Below, piece by piece: positions 9,533 to 18,999 of a DNA stretch of 64,000 nt. The notes under the pieces were generated by a model that saw only the letters and a list, made by a program, of their open reading frames with translations, ran no database searches and was not told where the DNA came from. The stretch is from positions 62,001 through 126,000 of the forward strand of contig NZ_JABBXD010000006.1 of assembly GCF_014750655.1 (NCBI RefSeq), written 5' to 3'. Source of the stretch: Salinimonas profundi. Its GTDB lineage: Bacteria > Pseudomonadota > Gammaproteobacteria > Enterobacterales > Alteromonadaceae. Each line of letters begins with the position of its first letter. Position 1 is the stretch's first letter. Made by a program: the position numbers and the translations under genes.

Positions 9533-9997
9533 ATGAATGCAGAGTTCGTAAATCCGTTTATCACCGGCTTGCTGAATGTGCTTGAAACAATGGCTCAAAC
9601 CACATTAAAGCCAGGCAAACCCAAGCGAAAGCAGTCTGAGATAGCAAAAGGTGACGTTTCCGGTCTTATTGGAATGGTGGGTCCTCAGGTAAAAGGCTCG
9701 CTGTCCATTACATTTGATGAAGGGCTGGCTTTAACCATCATGGAGCGGATGGTTGGCGAGCGGCCTGAATCGATAGACGGAGAAGTAGGCGACATGGTAG
9801 GCGAAGTCACGAACATGATTTGTGGCAACGCAAAGCGCGACCTGTCTGAGCGTGGCTTTGAATTTGGTATGGCGACCCCCATCGTCGTCTCCGGAAAGCA
9901 ACATTCTATCAGCCACCAGGTGGACGGGCCTAAACTCATCATGCCTTTTCATAGCGATGAAGGTATGGCACATCTGGAAATCTGTTTTGACAAATAG
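9533..9997 (+). CDS. CheX-family chemotaxis phosphatase-like protein
   Basis: Member of the CheX/CheC/FliY phosphatase fold, which dephosphorylates CheY-P or related response regulators. The 154-residue protein carries the conserved helix GDMVGEVTNMICGNAKRDL, with the Glu and Asn expected for CheX activity. The start ATG at 9533 follows the zur stop by 1 bp. No cheA or cheY is nearby, so its partner regulator is unknown. Single-domain CheX proteins outside che operons are common in Alteromonadales and Vibrio; the function here is inferred. Confidence 0.85.
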   Translation: MNAEFVNPFITGLLNVLETMAQTTLKPGKPKRKQSEIAKGDVSGLIGMVGPQVKGSLSITFDEGLALTIMERMVGERPESIDGEVGDMVGEVTNMICGNAKRDLSERGFEFGMATPIVVSGKQHSISHQVDGPKLIMPFHSDEGMAHLEICFDK

Positions 9998-10424
9998 TTA
10001 CTGGCACAGTGAAATCATTACACTTCAACCTCTTACACGTGGGTTTCATCTCGTCACTGATGAGATAAAAGACGCTATTCCTCAAATCAAGGACTTAGAA
10101 GCAGGCTTGCTGCATCTTTGGCTTCAGCATACCAGCGCGGGTCTGACCATTAATGAAAACGCCGATCCATCGGTAAGAACTGATCTGGAAGCCTGGTTTA
10201 ATCATACTGTTAAAGAAGACACGCCTTATTTTACGCACACGTTTGAAGGCAGTGACGATATGCCTGCGCATATCAAATCGAGCTTGCTGGGATGTGAAGT
10301 AACTATCCCAATTGCTAATGGCAAGCTTCAGCTTGGTACCTGGCAGGGTATTATCCTTGCTGAGCATCGCAACAACGGGGGCAGTCGCCGTATTGTTGCA
10401 ACTCTGCAAGGCAAGGTGCGGTAA
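9987..10424 (+). CDS. YjbQ / UPF0047 family protein
   Basis: Small homotrimeric cytosolic family (UPF0047); some members show weak thiamine-phosphate synthase activity, but the true role is unsettled. The family landmarks are visible: TRGFHLVTDEI near the start, LHLWLQHTSAGLTINENADP, SVRTDLE, and LGTWQGIILAEHR with the conserved His. No ATG precedes the conserved N-terminus closely. TTG at 9987, with GGAAA upstream, gives about 145 aa and overlaps the cheX 3' end by 11 bp, suggesting translational coupling. An in-frame ATG about 30 bp upstream is an alternative. Confidence 0.88.
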   Translation: MTNSYWHSEIITLQPLTRGFHLVTDEIKDAIPQIKDLEAGLLHLWLQHTSAGLTINENADPSVRTDLEAWFNHTVKEDTPYFTHTFEGSDDMPAHIKSSLLGCEVTIPIANGKLQLGTWQGIILAEHRNNGGSRRIVATLQGKVR

Positions 10425-10524
10425 TATCCGGCTTTTCGGGCTACCCAGCCCACCCTGCTTCTACTGGCACATAACGTGCATAGCTGTTGGAATCAGTAAA
10501 ACTCAACTTGTACAGGACGTGACT

Positions 10525-11661
10525 ATGAAAAAAACATTTAGTTTAGCCGCTGTAGCGCTAGCAGTAATGTCAGCTCCCTCAATTGCCCAGGAATCAGCAA
10601 AGCCTTTTGACAGCTGGATTGGACTGCACGGGATGTATTACAACGCTGAATCAGAAAAACCAGCAGACGACTTTATGGATGATGGTTTTGGTTTTGGCGG
10701 TGAATACGGCTGGCGCTTCAACGATGATTGGGCTATCCGTGCTGAACTAACAGCACTGGATGTTGATTACATGCAAATCCTTGGAACTGATACCAGTGTT
10801 TCGGGCATTTCTTACGGTGTTGATGCAGTATACTTCGCACCTAACGATTGGTGGTATCTGTTTGGTGGTTATAAGCGCCAGGATTTTGATCAGGAACATG
10901 ATTTAGTAGATATCGGTATTGGTAAGCACTGGGACATCACTGACAGTGTTAAACTGACTACTGAAATTGCTGCCTATTATGACTGGGATGACGAATACAC
11001 TGACTACAGTGCAAAAGTGGGTGTTATGTTCCCTATCGGTGGTTCGCCAGCGAGCTCTGAACCGACTCCGGCACCAGCGACCCCGGTCAATAACGACACC
11101 GATAATGATGGCGTCATGAACAACATGGACGACTGCCCTAATACACCTGCTGGTGTTCAGGTTGATGAGCGCGGTTGTGAAATTGTTGGCGACAGCGACA
11201 ATGATGGTGTAAACGATACTGATGACATGTGTCCTGATACACCAATGAGTGACAAAGTCGACGCAGACGGTTGTACCGTGTTTGAGGAAGAAGAAGTTAC
11301 GCACACATTACGTGTACTGTTTGCTTCAGAAAGCGCGGAAATCACTGACCCGCGTTCAGAAGACATTCAGGACTTCGTTGATTTCTTCAAACGCTATGGC
11401 AAAACTGATGCACTGATCGAAGGTCATGCTTCTGCACCAGGTCCAGAAGATTACAACATGGATTTATCTGAACGTCGTGCCGAAGCATTTAAAGAAATGC
11501 TGGTAAATGAATACGGTATTGATGAATCTCGCTTAGAAACAGAAGCGTTTGGTGAAACGCAACTGCTTGATGATTCAAATACTGCCGAAGCACACCGCAT
11601 GAACCGCCGCATTCACATCCGTGTGACCGCGACGGTTGAAAAAGCGGAAGAACGCGAGTAA
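10525..11661 (+). CDS. OmpA-family outer membrane protein with thrombospondin type 3 repeats
   Basis: Outer-membrane protein that links the membrane to peptidoglycan. 378 aa from the ATG at 10525, which starts a clear signal peptide (MKKTFSLAAVALAVMSAPSIAQ). The N-terminal beta-barrel spans about 23-175. A short Pro/Thr linker is followed by two calcium-type thrombospondin 3 repeats, DTDNDGVMNNMDDCPNTPAG and DSDNDGVNDTDDMCPDTP, each with paired Cys. The C-terminal OmpA domain (about 265-370) has EGHASAPGPEDYNMDLSERR and the conserved ending around MNRRIHI. A strong terminator follows. Confidence 0.92.
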   Translation: MKKTFSLAAVALAVMSAPSIAQESAKPFDSWIGLHGMYYNAESEKPADDFMDDGFGFGGEYGWRFNDDWAIRAELTALDVDYMQILGTDTSVSGISYGVDAVYFAPNDWWYLFGGYKRQDFDQEHDLVDIGIGKHWDITDSVKLTTEIAAYYDWDDEYTDYSAKVGVMFPIGGSPASSEPTPAPATPVNNDTDNDGVMNNMDDCPNTPAGVQVDERGCEIVGDSDNDGVNDTDDMCPDTPMSDKVDADGCTVFEEEEVTHTLRVLFASESAEITDPRSEDIQDFVDFFKRYGKTDALIEGHASAPGPEDYNMDLSERRAEAFKEMLVNEYGIDESRLETEAFGETQLLDDSNTAEAHRMNRRIHIRVTATVEKAEERE

Positions 11662-11680
11662 ATCCTACTCAACGCTATGA

Positions 11681-11711
11681 AAATAGGCGCCTTTTCGGCG
11701 CCTATTTTTTT
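11681..11711. terminator. Rho-independent terminator after the OmpA-family gene
   Basis: An 11-bp perfect stem (AAATAGGCGCC / GGCGCCTATTT) with a 5-nt loop and a T run. It lies between the convergent OmpA-family gene and dnaB, and the minus strand also ends in a short T run, so it may act both ways. Confidence 0.85.
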
Positions 11712-11719
11712 ATCTGTTA

Positions 11720-13108
11720 CTAATAATCGTCGCCTATTGGCGGCCCGGCATAATTGTCAAATCGTGAGAACTGCCCCTGGAAGGTCAGCCGACATGTGCC
11801 AATCGGACCGTTACGCTGTTTACCAATTATAATTTCGGCGATGCCCTTTTCTTCACTGTTCTCGTGATAAACCTCATCCCGATAGATAAACATAATAAGG
11901 TCAGCGTCCTGCTCGATAGAGCCGGATTCCCTGAGATCCGAGTTAACCGGTCGTTTATCAGCACGTTGTTCCAGGCTCCGGTTAAGCTGGGAAAGTGCAA
12001 CAACCGGCACTTCCAATTCTTTAGCCAAAGCTTTCAGTGAGCGGGAGATTTCTGCAATTTCTAATGTACGATTATCACTAAGTGACGGGACTCGCATCAA
12101 CTGCAGGTAATCCACCATAATGAGCGATATCCCACCGCGCTCCCGAGCCAGCTTACGTGCTCTGCTTCGCACATCCATAGGGGTCAGCCCTGAAGAGTCG
12201 TCGACGAAAAGACTGTCTTTGTCTTTTAGCATGGCCATGGTGTTTGAGATGCGGGCCCAGTCTTCATCATCAAGTTGCGCGGTTCTAATCTTTGTCTGAT
12301 CAACCCGACTCAACGATGCCAGCATACGCATCATGATTTGTTCCGATGGCATCTCAAGACTGAACACAAGCACCGGCTTATCTTCGGCCATCATTGCGTT
12401 TTCACACAGATTCATCGCAAAGGTCGTTTTACCCATCGAAGGACGGGCAGCAACAATCACAAGGTCCGATGGCTGCAGACCACTGGTCTTTTTATCCAAA
12501 TCGGTAAAACCTGTGGTAACACCAGTTACTTCCTTATTGGTTTTTATCAGCGCTTCGAGACGATCTATGGTTTTACCAAGAACGGAATCAACCCCTTGCG
12601 GCCCTTCTGATTCGCCCGTGCGCTTTTCAGCAATTTCAAAAACCTTACTCTCAGCGTAATCCAGAATATCCGCACTGTCTCGCCCTTCCGGATTGTAGCC
12701 AATTTCAGCGATGTCGTGCGCGACACCGATGAGTTCACGTGTGACCGCCCGCTCGCTGATGATTTTTGCATAGCTGACGACGTTGGCTGAACTGGGAGTG
12801 TTCTTGGCCAGTTCGCCCAGATACGCAAACCCACCAGCGTCTTCGAGCTCGTCGTGCTGCTCAAGCTCCTCTGAGACGGTAATTAAATCAACCGGCTCAT
12901 TACGGCCCAATAACCGGACGATGGCGCGAAATATAATCTGATGAGAACGGTTATAAAAGTCAGTCTCAGTGACCACTTCTGCCACCTTGTCCCAGCTATC
13001 CGGATCGATCAGCATACTACCCAGCACAGACTGCTCAGCCTCTATGCTGTGTGGCGGTACTTTTAGCTTTTCTACATTTTGATCTTTACCAGAAGATACG
13101 ACTTTCAC
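11720..13108 (-). CDS. dnaB: Replicative DNA helicase DnaB
   Basis: Hexameric 5'-3' helicase of the replication fork. 462 residues. The N-terminal primase-interaction domain is seen from PPHSIEAEQSVLGSMLID. The RecA-like helicase domain has Walker A ARPSMGKTTFAMN (about 223-236), Walker B LIMVDYLQLM, and the Arg-finger region SDLRESGSIEQDADLI. No intein interrupts it. In many gammaproteobacteria it directly follows rplI; here rplI is about 9.5 kb away. Confidence 0.97.
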   Translation of the reverse strand: MKVVSSGKDQNVEKLKVPPHSIEAEQSVLGSMLIDPDSWDKVAEVVTETDFYNRSHQIIFRAIVRLLGRNEPVDLITVSEELEQHDELEDAGGFAYLGELAKNTPSSANVVSYAKIISERAVTRELIGVAHDIAEIGYNPEGRDSADILDYAESKVFEIAEKRTGESEGPQGVDSVLGKTIDRLEALIKTNKEVTGVTTGFTDLDKKTSGLQPSDLVIVAARPSMGKTTFAMNLCENAMMAEDKPVLVFSLEMPSEQIMMRMLASLSRVDQTKIRTAQLDDEDWARISNTMAMLKDKDSLFVDDSSGLTPMDVRSRARKLARERGGISLIMVDYLQLMRVPSLSDNRTLEIAEISRSLKALAKELEVPVVALSQLNRSLEQRADKRPVNSDLRESGSIEQDADLIMFIYRDEVYHENSEEKGIAEIIIGKQRNGPIGTCRLTFQGQFSRFDNYAGPPIGDDY

Positions 13109-13324
13109 TGACTCTAAACCAATTGATACTCAGGGCAGAATATTATGCGCTATTTCGACAAGAAGATAAATTTAAGTCACCCGATCTGATACAGCAGGGC
13201 TACAAGGAGTTGAAATTAACCCAAATTTTAATGTAGGAAACCTTTAACCTGCATTACTAACCGCGTATATTCGCCGCTGCTTTTTTATCCGCCCCACTTA
13301 ACGCACAAAATATCTCAAATTTTT

Positions 13325-15169
13325 ATGTATCTTCGCTTAACTACAATTTTTCTTCTTCTTTGCTTCTCGAAAGCTGTTATTGCAGACACGCCTGAAGATT
13401 ATCTAGCAGAAAGACGGCAGATTTTGGGGCAGGCACCTGAAAATCGTCAGGAACCACTAAAAGATCATCCATTCGATATGAAGACTGTTCTGGGAAAGTA
13501 TTTTTATCTCTCCTCATTCCTTTACGTTGAAAATGACCCGGCGTTTTACGCATTAGCGGATTCTGAGCTTGAGACTCTGCGTAAAAGGTATCCTGAATAC
13601 TATTACGAACGTGAAGTACTGATGATTTGGCTGTCGGACTTACCAGACGAAGAAAAATTTGAAGCGTTTAGAGATGTTCAGACCATTGCCCGACAGAATC
13701 GCTGGGTTCGTATTGAGGGCTGGGCAACATCAATGCTGGTTTTATCTTTGCAGTCTTCAGAACTGCACTTCAATGCAATAATTGAAATGAATAATTTCAT
13801 ACCTCGTGCACGTCATTCTGATAAGTCGGGTATGACATATGATTACACTTTGCACGGAATTTTTTATCAGATGTTCTCGTCGCTATATTCGCTGAATGAC
13901 TTCGAAGGTGCATTGAAGTTTTGTCGCAAGTATAAAGCTTACTCACCCGATGATATTAGTGTTCAAATTGATGGCATTTCCTGCGAAATATCGGTTTTGT
14001 TGAGACTAAATCGGCTTGAAGAAGTGCAAGCCAAATTAAAAACAATGAGTAAATTGGTTGAAAGCGCAGACCTTATTGATTCAAGAATACGTCTTTTAAT
14101 GCTTTCCGCTGCGTTTTATCGCGAAAAAGATCGTCCTGATTTGCTGTTTGTGTATGCTAAAGATGCGCTGGACCTCCATTTAAAGCACAACAGTTCACTG
14201 AGTCCAACTGTGTACGGTTTGTACTCGCTTCTTACTGCCAGCCAACTTGAGCTAAATAATGCTGAAAAAGCCGAGTTTTACTTAAACAAAATGCGCGCGG
14301 TTACTCCAACGTCTCAAACAACTGGCCCTGAAGCGGATATAAATGATTTAACAGCACAAGCCAGAATTCTCAATCTTAAGGGTGAGCACGAAAAAGCTAT
14401 TCTCTATTACGAAAAGCTTTTAAAAGCGCTGTATTTTAAAGAAGACGCAAAGTTTCGTTTTCGGGAAATGAAAGGGGTTGGCAACTCTATCAATGCCAGA
14501 GAAGTGAAGCTGACAAAGCAACAGCTAAAAAAAAGCAAAGATTACTTAAAAATAGTGACTGTTATTGCGACTGTTACTACGCTATCAACCATAACGGCAA
14601 CCATAGTGTTATGGCGACAATCACGCCGTAAACGCGATCTCGAACGCTTTTCCCGGCTCGACAGTCTGACCCGGGTTTACAATCGCTGGTTTGCGCTCGA
14701 CGCGATAAAAAAACGCCTTAATGATATGAAAAGGCAGGACGATAAAGTATGCGTTGCGCTAATTGATTTAGACCATTTCAAACGCATTAATAAGTTGTTC
14801 GGTCACCAGGTCGGTGATGCCATACTCTCCCACTTTGCCCGACTGTCCAAATACCAGTTTCGCGATGAAGACGTCTTCGGCCGCTATGGTGGTGAGGCAT
14901 TTGTACTGATGCTAAGTGGCGCAACGCAAAGCGATGCAGTGGCCAAATTACACAAACTTCGGGAAATACTGAGTCATCAGGACCTCACCAAACTGGGTGC
15001 CGATGGCACACTAAAATTCTCTGCAGGGGTTGTGGAAGTCAGTGAAAAAGCTGATATTACACAAGTTTTATCTCAATGCGATAAATTGCTTCACGCAGCT
15101 AAGCAACATGGCCGTAGTCAGGACATCTGTGCACCGTTCAGGACGTCAATGCAGGATGATATTTTGTAG
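13325..15169 (+). CDS. Periplasmic-sensor GGDEF protein, tandem copy 1
   Basis: Putative membrane diguanylate cyclase. The 614-aa protein has a signal peptide (1-20), a helical, probably TPR-like periplasmic region (about 21-410), one membrane segment (about 411-430) followed by RQSRRKRDLER, and a cytoplasmic GGDEF domain (446-605). The GTP/metal motifs LIDLDHFKRIN and GHQVGD are present. The A-site reads RYGGEAF (GGEAF at 522-526), with Ala where the fourth signature residue is normally Glu. An inhibitory-site RxxD (RDED, 513-516) lies at canonical spacing. First of three tandem paralogues; divergent from dnaB. Activity and ligand are not known. Confidence 0.88.
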   Translation: MYLRLTTIFLLLCFSKAVIADTPEDYLAERRQILGQAPENRQEPLKDHPFDMKTVLGKYFYLSSFLYVENDPAFYALADSELETLRKRYPEYYYEREVLMIWLSDLPDEEKFEAFRDVQTIARQNRWVRIEGWATSMLVLSLQSSELHFNAIIEMNNFIPRARHSDKSGMTYDYTLHGIFYQMFSSLYSLNDFEGALKFCRKYKAYSPDDISVQIDGISCEISVLLRLNRLEEVQAKLKTMSKLVESADLIDSRIRLLMLSAAFYREKDRPDLLFVYAKDALDLHLKHNSSLSPTVYGLYSLLTASQLELNNAEKAEFYLNKMRAVTPTSQTTGPEADINDLTAQARILNLKGEHEKAILYYEKLLKALYFKEDAKFRFREMKGVGNSINAREVKLTKQQLKKSKDYLKIVTVIATVTTLSTITATIVLWRQSRRKRDLERFSRLDSLTRVYNRWFALDAIKKRLNDMKRQDDKVCVALIDLDHFKRINKLFGHQVGDAILSHFARLSKYQFRDEDVFGRYGGEAFVLMLSGATQSDAVAKLHKLREILSHQDLTKLGADGTLKFSAGVVEVSEKADITQVLSQCDKLLHAAKQHGRSQDICAPFRTSMQDDIL

Positions 15170-15223
15170 TGGTTAAATACCACTGCGTAATTGCCCAGGC
15201 TTCTTTTCACTATAACGTAAAGG

Positions 15224-17086
15224 ATGAGTTTCGCTCGATTTATGTATTTGCGCTTAATCACTTTCACGCTGCTGGTGTTAACCTGTCTCACCGTATTCGC
15301 CGATACACTAAACGATTATGAAGCGAAACGACGTGAAATTTTACAGCAGGCTCCAGAAAACCGGCTTGAAGCGTTAGACGATCATCCTTTTGATACCAGC
15401 ACTCCGCTTGGCAAGTATTTCTATCTGTCATCGTTTCTTTATATTGAAAATGATCCGGCGTTTTACGCCCTAACCGAATCTGAACTTGAGACATTACGCG
15501 CCGATTACCCGCAGTATTTTTATGAACGCGAGGTGCTCATGGTCTGGTTGTCGGATTTGCCCGACGAGGAACGTTTTGAAAAATTCCGCTCGATTCAGAC
15601 TATTGCCAGAAAAAACAACTGGCCTCGCATAGAGGGCTGGGCAACATCATTACTGGTTACCTCACTTCAAGCCGCTGAACTGCATTTCAATGCCATCTTA
15701 GAAATGAACAACTACACGCCCAAGGCTCCGCATACTGACAAAGATGGCATGTTTTACGATTACCCATTGATGGGCGTCTTTCTCGACATATCGATTTCTT
15801 TGTATTATTTGGATGACTATAAGGGTTCGCTCGAGTTTTGTGGTAAATATAAACAGTACTTGCCGGAAAACACATCTACACAGTTTTATGGTTTATCGTG
15901 CGAGATAAGTTCACTTATTGCCCTTGAGCGTTATGATGAGGTTCAGTCAAAGTTAAAAAAGATGAATCAGATAGCTGAACAATCCGGATTAACCGAATAT
16001 AAAGTTCAACTTTCATTAAGTTCTGCTTTTTTTTATCGAGCCATAGAGCGCCCCGATCTCACGTATCATTATGCAAAAGATGCGCTCGACATTTTTCAGC
16101 GAGATGGGAAATCGTTAAATCCTACTGTGTACAACATCTATGTGTTGTTAACCGTCAGCCAGATTGACTTAGAAAATATTGAACGCGCTGAGTTCTATTT
16201 GAAAAAATTGCAAGAGCTCCCTCTCACGACACAAATTGAAGGCCCAGGCACGCAAGTCGATTCGCTTGTCGCCCAGGCCAATATCTATGAGCTCAAAGGT
16301 CAATATGAAAAAGCCCTCCCGTATTATAAGGAAGCGTTTGAAGCTTTATACCTGAATGAAGCTTCAACATTCAGTTTTACACAGCTTAAAAGTATAAATA
16401 GTTCTTTGAATAGCCGAGAGCTTGCCCTGACTAAAAAGCAGCTTCAGGAAGAAACGCGATATTCCACGATTGTCACTTTAGTTGCCGGTGTAAGTATTGT
16501 GATAGCTTTAGTCACCAGCGCATTAGTGTGGCGACTAACCAGACGCAAACGCGACCTCGAACGCTTTTCCCGACTCGACAGTCTGACCCGGGTTTACAAT
16601 CGCTGGTTTGCGCTCGACGCTATTAGAAAGCATCTTAATGGTATGAAAAGGCTGGACGATAAAGTGTGCGTCGCACTTATTGATATAGACCACTTCAAGC
16701 GTATCAATAACCTGTTCGGTCACCAGGTCGGAGATGCCGTGCTTTCCCACTTTGCCAGACTATGCAAGTACCAGTTTCGCAGTGAGGACGTGTTCGGACG
16801 ATACGGCGGTGAAGCATTTATACTGATGCTAAATGGCGCAGCACAAACTGATGCAGCAGAAAAACTACAGGGATTACGCGATGTATTAAGCCATCAGGAT
16901 CTCACCAAACTGGGCGCCGATGGCGCACTGGAATTCTCTTCCGGGGTTGTGGAAGTGAGCGAAAAAGCTGATATTACACAGGTTTTAACACAGTGCGACA
17001 AACTGCTTTATGCCGCTAAGCGCAATGGTCGCAATCAGGATATCTGTACGCCGTTCAGGCCAGCAGAGCAGGACGATATTTTGTAA
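15224..17086 (+). CDS. Periplasmic-sensor GGDEF protein, tandem copy 2
   Basis: 620-aa paralogue with the same layout: N-terminal signal segment ending FADTLN, periplasmic helical region, membrane segment (about 417-437), and GGDEF domain from DSLTRVYNRWF (452). The A-site is RYGGEAF (GGEAF at 528-532) and the I-site is RSED. The N-terminal half has drifted from copy 1, but the start of the GGDEF domain is almost identical in DNA. The start at 15224 gives MSFARF before the MYLRL that begins copy 1; an ATG at 15242 is the alternative. It starts 54 bp after copy 1, probably in the same operon. Confidence 0.87.
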   Translation: MSFARFMYLRLITFTLLVLTCLTVFADTLNDYEAKRREILQQAPENRLEALDDHPFDTSTPLGKYFYLSSFLYIENDPAFYALTESELETLRADYPQYFYEREVLMVWLSDLPDEERFEKFRSIQTIARKNNWPRIEGWATSLLVTSLQAAELHFNAILEMNNYTPKAPHTDKDGMFYDYPLMGVFLDISISLYYLDDYKGSLEFCGKYKQYLPENTSTQFYGLSCEISSLIALERYDEVQSKLKKMNQIAEQSGLTEYKVQLSLSSAFFYRAIERPDLTYHYAKDALDIFQRDGKSLNPTVYNIYVLLTVSQIDLENIERAEFYLKKLQELPLTTQIEGPGTQVDSLVAQANIYELKGQYEKALPYYKEAFEALYLNEASTFSFTQLKSINSSLNSRELALTKKQLQEETRYSTIVTLVAGVSIVIALVTSALVWRLTRRKRDLERFSRLDSLTRVYNRWFALDAIRKHLNGMKRLDDKVCVALIDIDHFKRINNLFGHQVGDAVLSHFARLCKYQFRSEDVFGRYGGEAFILMLNGAAQTDAAEKLQGLRDVLSHQDLTKLGADGALEFSSGVVEVSEKADITQVLTQCDKLLYAAKRNGRNQDICTPFRPAEQDDIL

Positions 17087-17136
17087 CTACTATTTGTTAC
17101 TACACTGCGAAAGGTATTTTCAACATTACTTATTGG

Positions 17137-18999
17137 ATGAGTATTTCTATCTTTATGTTTTCACGCTTAATCATCATCACGCTACTACTTTTGACCTGCC
17201 ACACCGTATTTGCCGGCACACTTGAAGAATATGCGGCGAAGCGGCGTGCAATTTTAAAACAGCCTCCGGAAAACCGGTTGAAAGCGTTAGTGGATCACCC
17301 TTTTGATACCACCACAGTACTTGGTAAATACTTCTATCTTTCCTCATTTCTCTATATTGAGAATGACCCGGCATTTTATGCATTAACAGATTCTGAGCTT
17401 AAGGTCTTGCGTGAGGATTACCCTGAGTATTTTTACGAACGTAAAGCGCTGATGATCTGGCTATCGGATTTGTCTTATGAAGAGCAGTTTAAAAAATACC
17501 GGGACATTCAGGCAATCGCCAGAGAAAATAACTGGCCTCGCGTTGAAGGCTGGACCACATCACTTTTGGTGTACTCATTACTAACAGCCGAATTACACTT
17601 CAACGCTATCCTGGAAATTAATAACTATATACCTCTGTCTTCAGGTAATTTGAGTCGGGGAATGGCTTATGATTATTCGTTATCCGATATATTTCACAAT
17701 ATGTATAGCGCACTTTTCAGTCTGGGAGACTTTGAGGGTGCCCTCGAGTTTTGTCGCAAATATAAGAACAACGCACCACAGGATCCCGATGTTCAGGTAG
17801 ATGGACTTTCATGCGAAATACTTACCCTGATTAACCTGGAAAAATTCGATGACGCCTGGGCAAGTCTGAAAAAAATGAGTGAACTAGCTGAAGATACCGG
17901 GCGCAGTGATTTAAACGTTCAGCTACTTACTTATTCAGCGGTTTACTTTCGAGAGCAAGAGCGCCCTGAACTGGCCTATTTATACGCGAAAGATGCGTTA
18001 GACCTTCATTTAAATTCAAAACATGTCCAGCGCTCTACAGAGTACTCCTTATACAAACTTCTCACTGCTAGCCAGATTGAACTTAAAAACGCTGATAAAG
18101 CCGAATTTTATCTCAACAAAATGCAAAGCCTTCCAAAAAATTTCCAGACCGAAGGTCCTCGCCAGGATGTGAATTCGTTATATGCACAAGCAAAAGTAGA
18201 GAGTCTCAAAGGTCAGCACGAGAAAGCCAACTCCTATTATGAAGAAGCCATCAAGATTTTATTTTTCAAAGAAAAAGCAAACTTCAGCTTTAAGCAGTTG
18301 AAGCGTATTGATACTGCTATCAACGACAGAGATGTCACGCTAATAAAACAAAAGCTTAATCAAAAAGAGTTAGACTTCACAATCGCAGCCTCTGTAGCAA
18401 CTTTTAGTTCATTTGCCGCACTTTTAACGGGGTTAATACTTTGGCGACAATCACGCCTTAAACGGGAAGTAGAGCATTTTTCCCGAATTGATAGTCTTAC
18501 CAGCGTATATAACCGCTGGTTTGCTATTGATACCATTAAATTGCGCATTAATACTATGAAAAGGCTGGACGATAAAGTATGCGTCGCGCTTATTGATTTA
18601 GACCATTTCAAACGTATCAACGACGCGAGTGGTCATAAAATGGGTGATACAGTTCTGTCTCATTTCGCGCGATTGTGCAAGTATCAGTGCAGTGAAGCAG
18701 ATGTGTTCGGCCGCTATGGTGGTGAAACGTTTGTACTGATGTTAAGTGGCGCAACCCAGAACGACGCAAAAGAAAAACTGCGCTCGCTACGGGAGATTAT
18801 AAGCCAACAGGACCTGACTAAACTGGGCGCAGAGGGTACCTTGGCGTTTTCAGCAGGCATTGTGGAAGTCAGCGATAAAGCGGATATTTCGCAGGTTTTG
18901 TCCCAGTGCGACAAACTGCTTTATGCCGCTAAACAGAATGGTCGCAATCAGGATATCTGTGCACCGTTCAGGCCAGCAGAGCAGGATGACATCGTTTAA
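17137..18999 (+). CDS. Periplasmic-sensor GGDEF protein, tandem copy 3
   Basis: 620-aa paralogue of the two upstream genes: signal segment (ending VFAGTLEE), periplasmic helical region, membrane segment (about 415-437) and GGDEF domain. It differs in the output domain. The signature is GGETF (528-532), and the RxxD product-inhibition Arg is Ser (CSEAD in place of FRDED). It has the canonical RINDASGHKMGD that the other two lack. All three end in a shared tail near PFRPAEQDDI. It begins 50 bp after copy 2, and its stop codon directly abuts the stop of the convergent lipoprotein gene. Confidence 0.87.
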   Translation: MSISIFMFSRLIIITLLLLTCHTVFAGTLEEYAAKRRAILKQPPENRLKALVDHPFDTTTVLGKYFYLSSFLYIENDPAFYALTDSELKVLREDYPEYFYERKALMIWLSDLSYEEQFKKYRDIQAIARENNWPRVEGWTTSLLVYSLLTAELHFNAILEINNYIPLSSGNLSRGMAYDYSLSDIFHNMYSALFSLGDFEGALEFCRKYKNNAPQDPDVQVDGLSCEILTLINLEKFDDAWASLKKMSELAEDTGRSDLNVQLLTYSAVYFREQERPELAYLYAKDALDLHLNSKHVQRSTEYSLYKLLTASQIELKNADKAEFYLNKMQSLPKNFQTEGPRQDVNSLYAQAKVESLKGQHEKANSYYEEAIKILFFKEKANFSFKQLKRIDTAINDRDVTLIKQKLNQKELDFTIAASVATFSSFAALLTGLILWRQSRLKREVEHFSRIDSLTSVYNRWFAIDTIKLRINTMKRLDDKVCVALIDLDHFKRINDASGHKMGDTVLSHFARLCKYQCSEADVFGRYGGETFVLMLSGATQNDAKEKLRSLREIISQQDLTKLGAEGTLAFSAGIVEVSDKADISQVLSQCDKLLYAAKQNGRNQDICAPFRPAEQDDIV

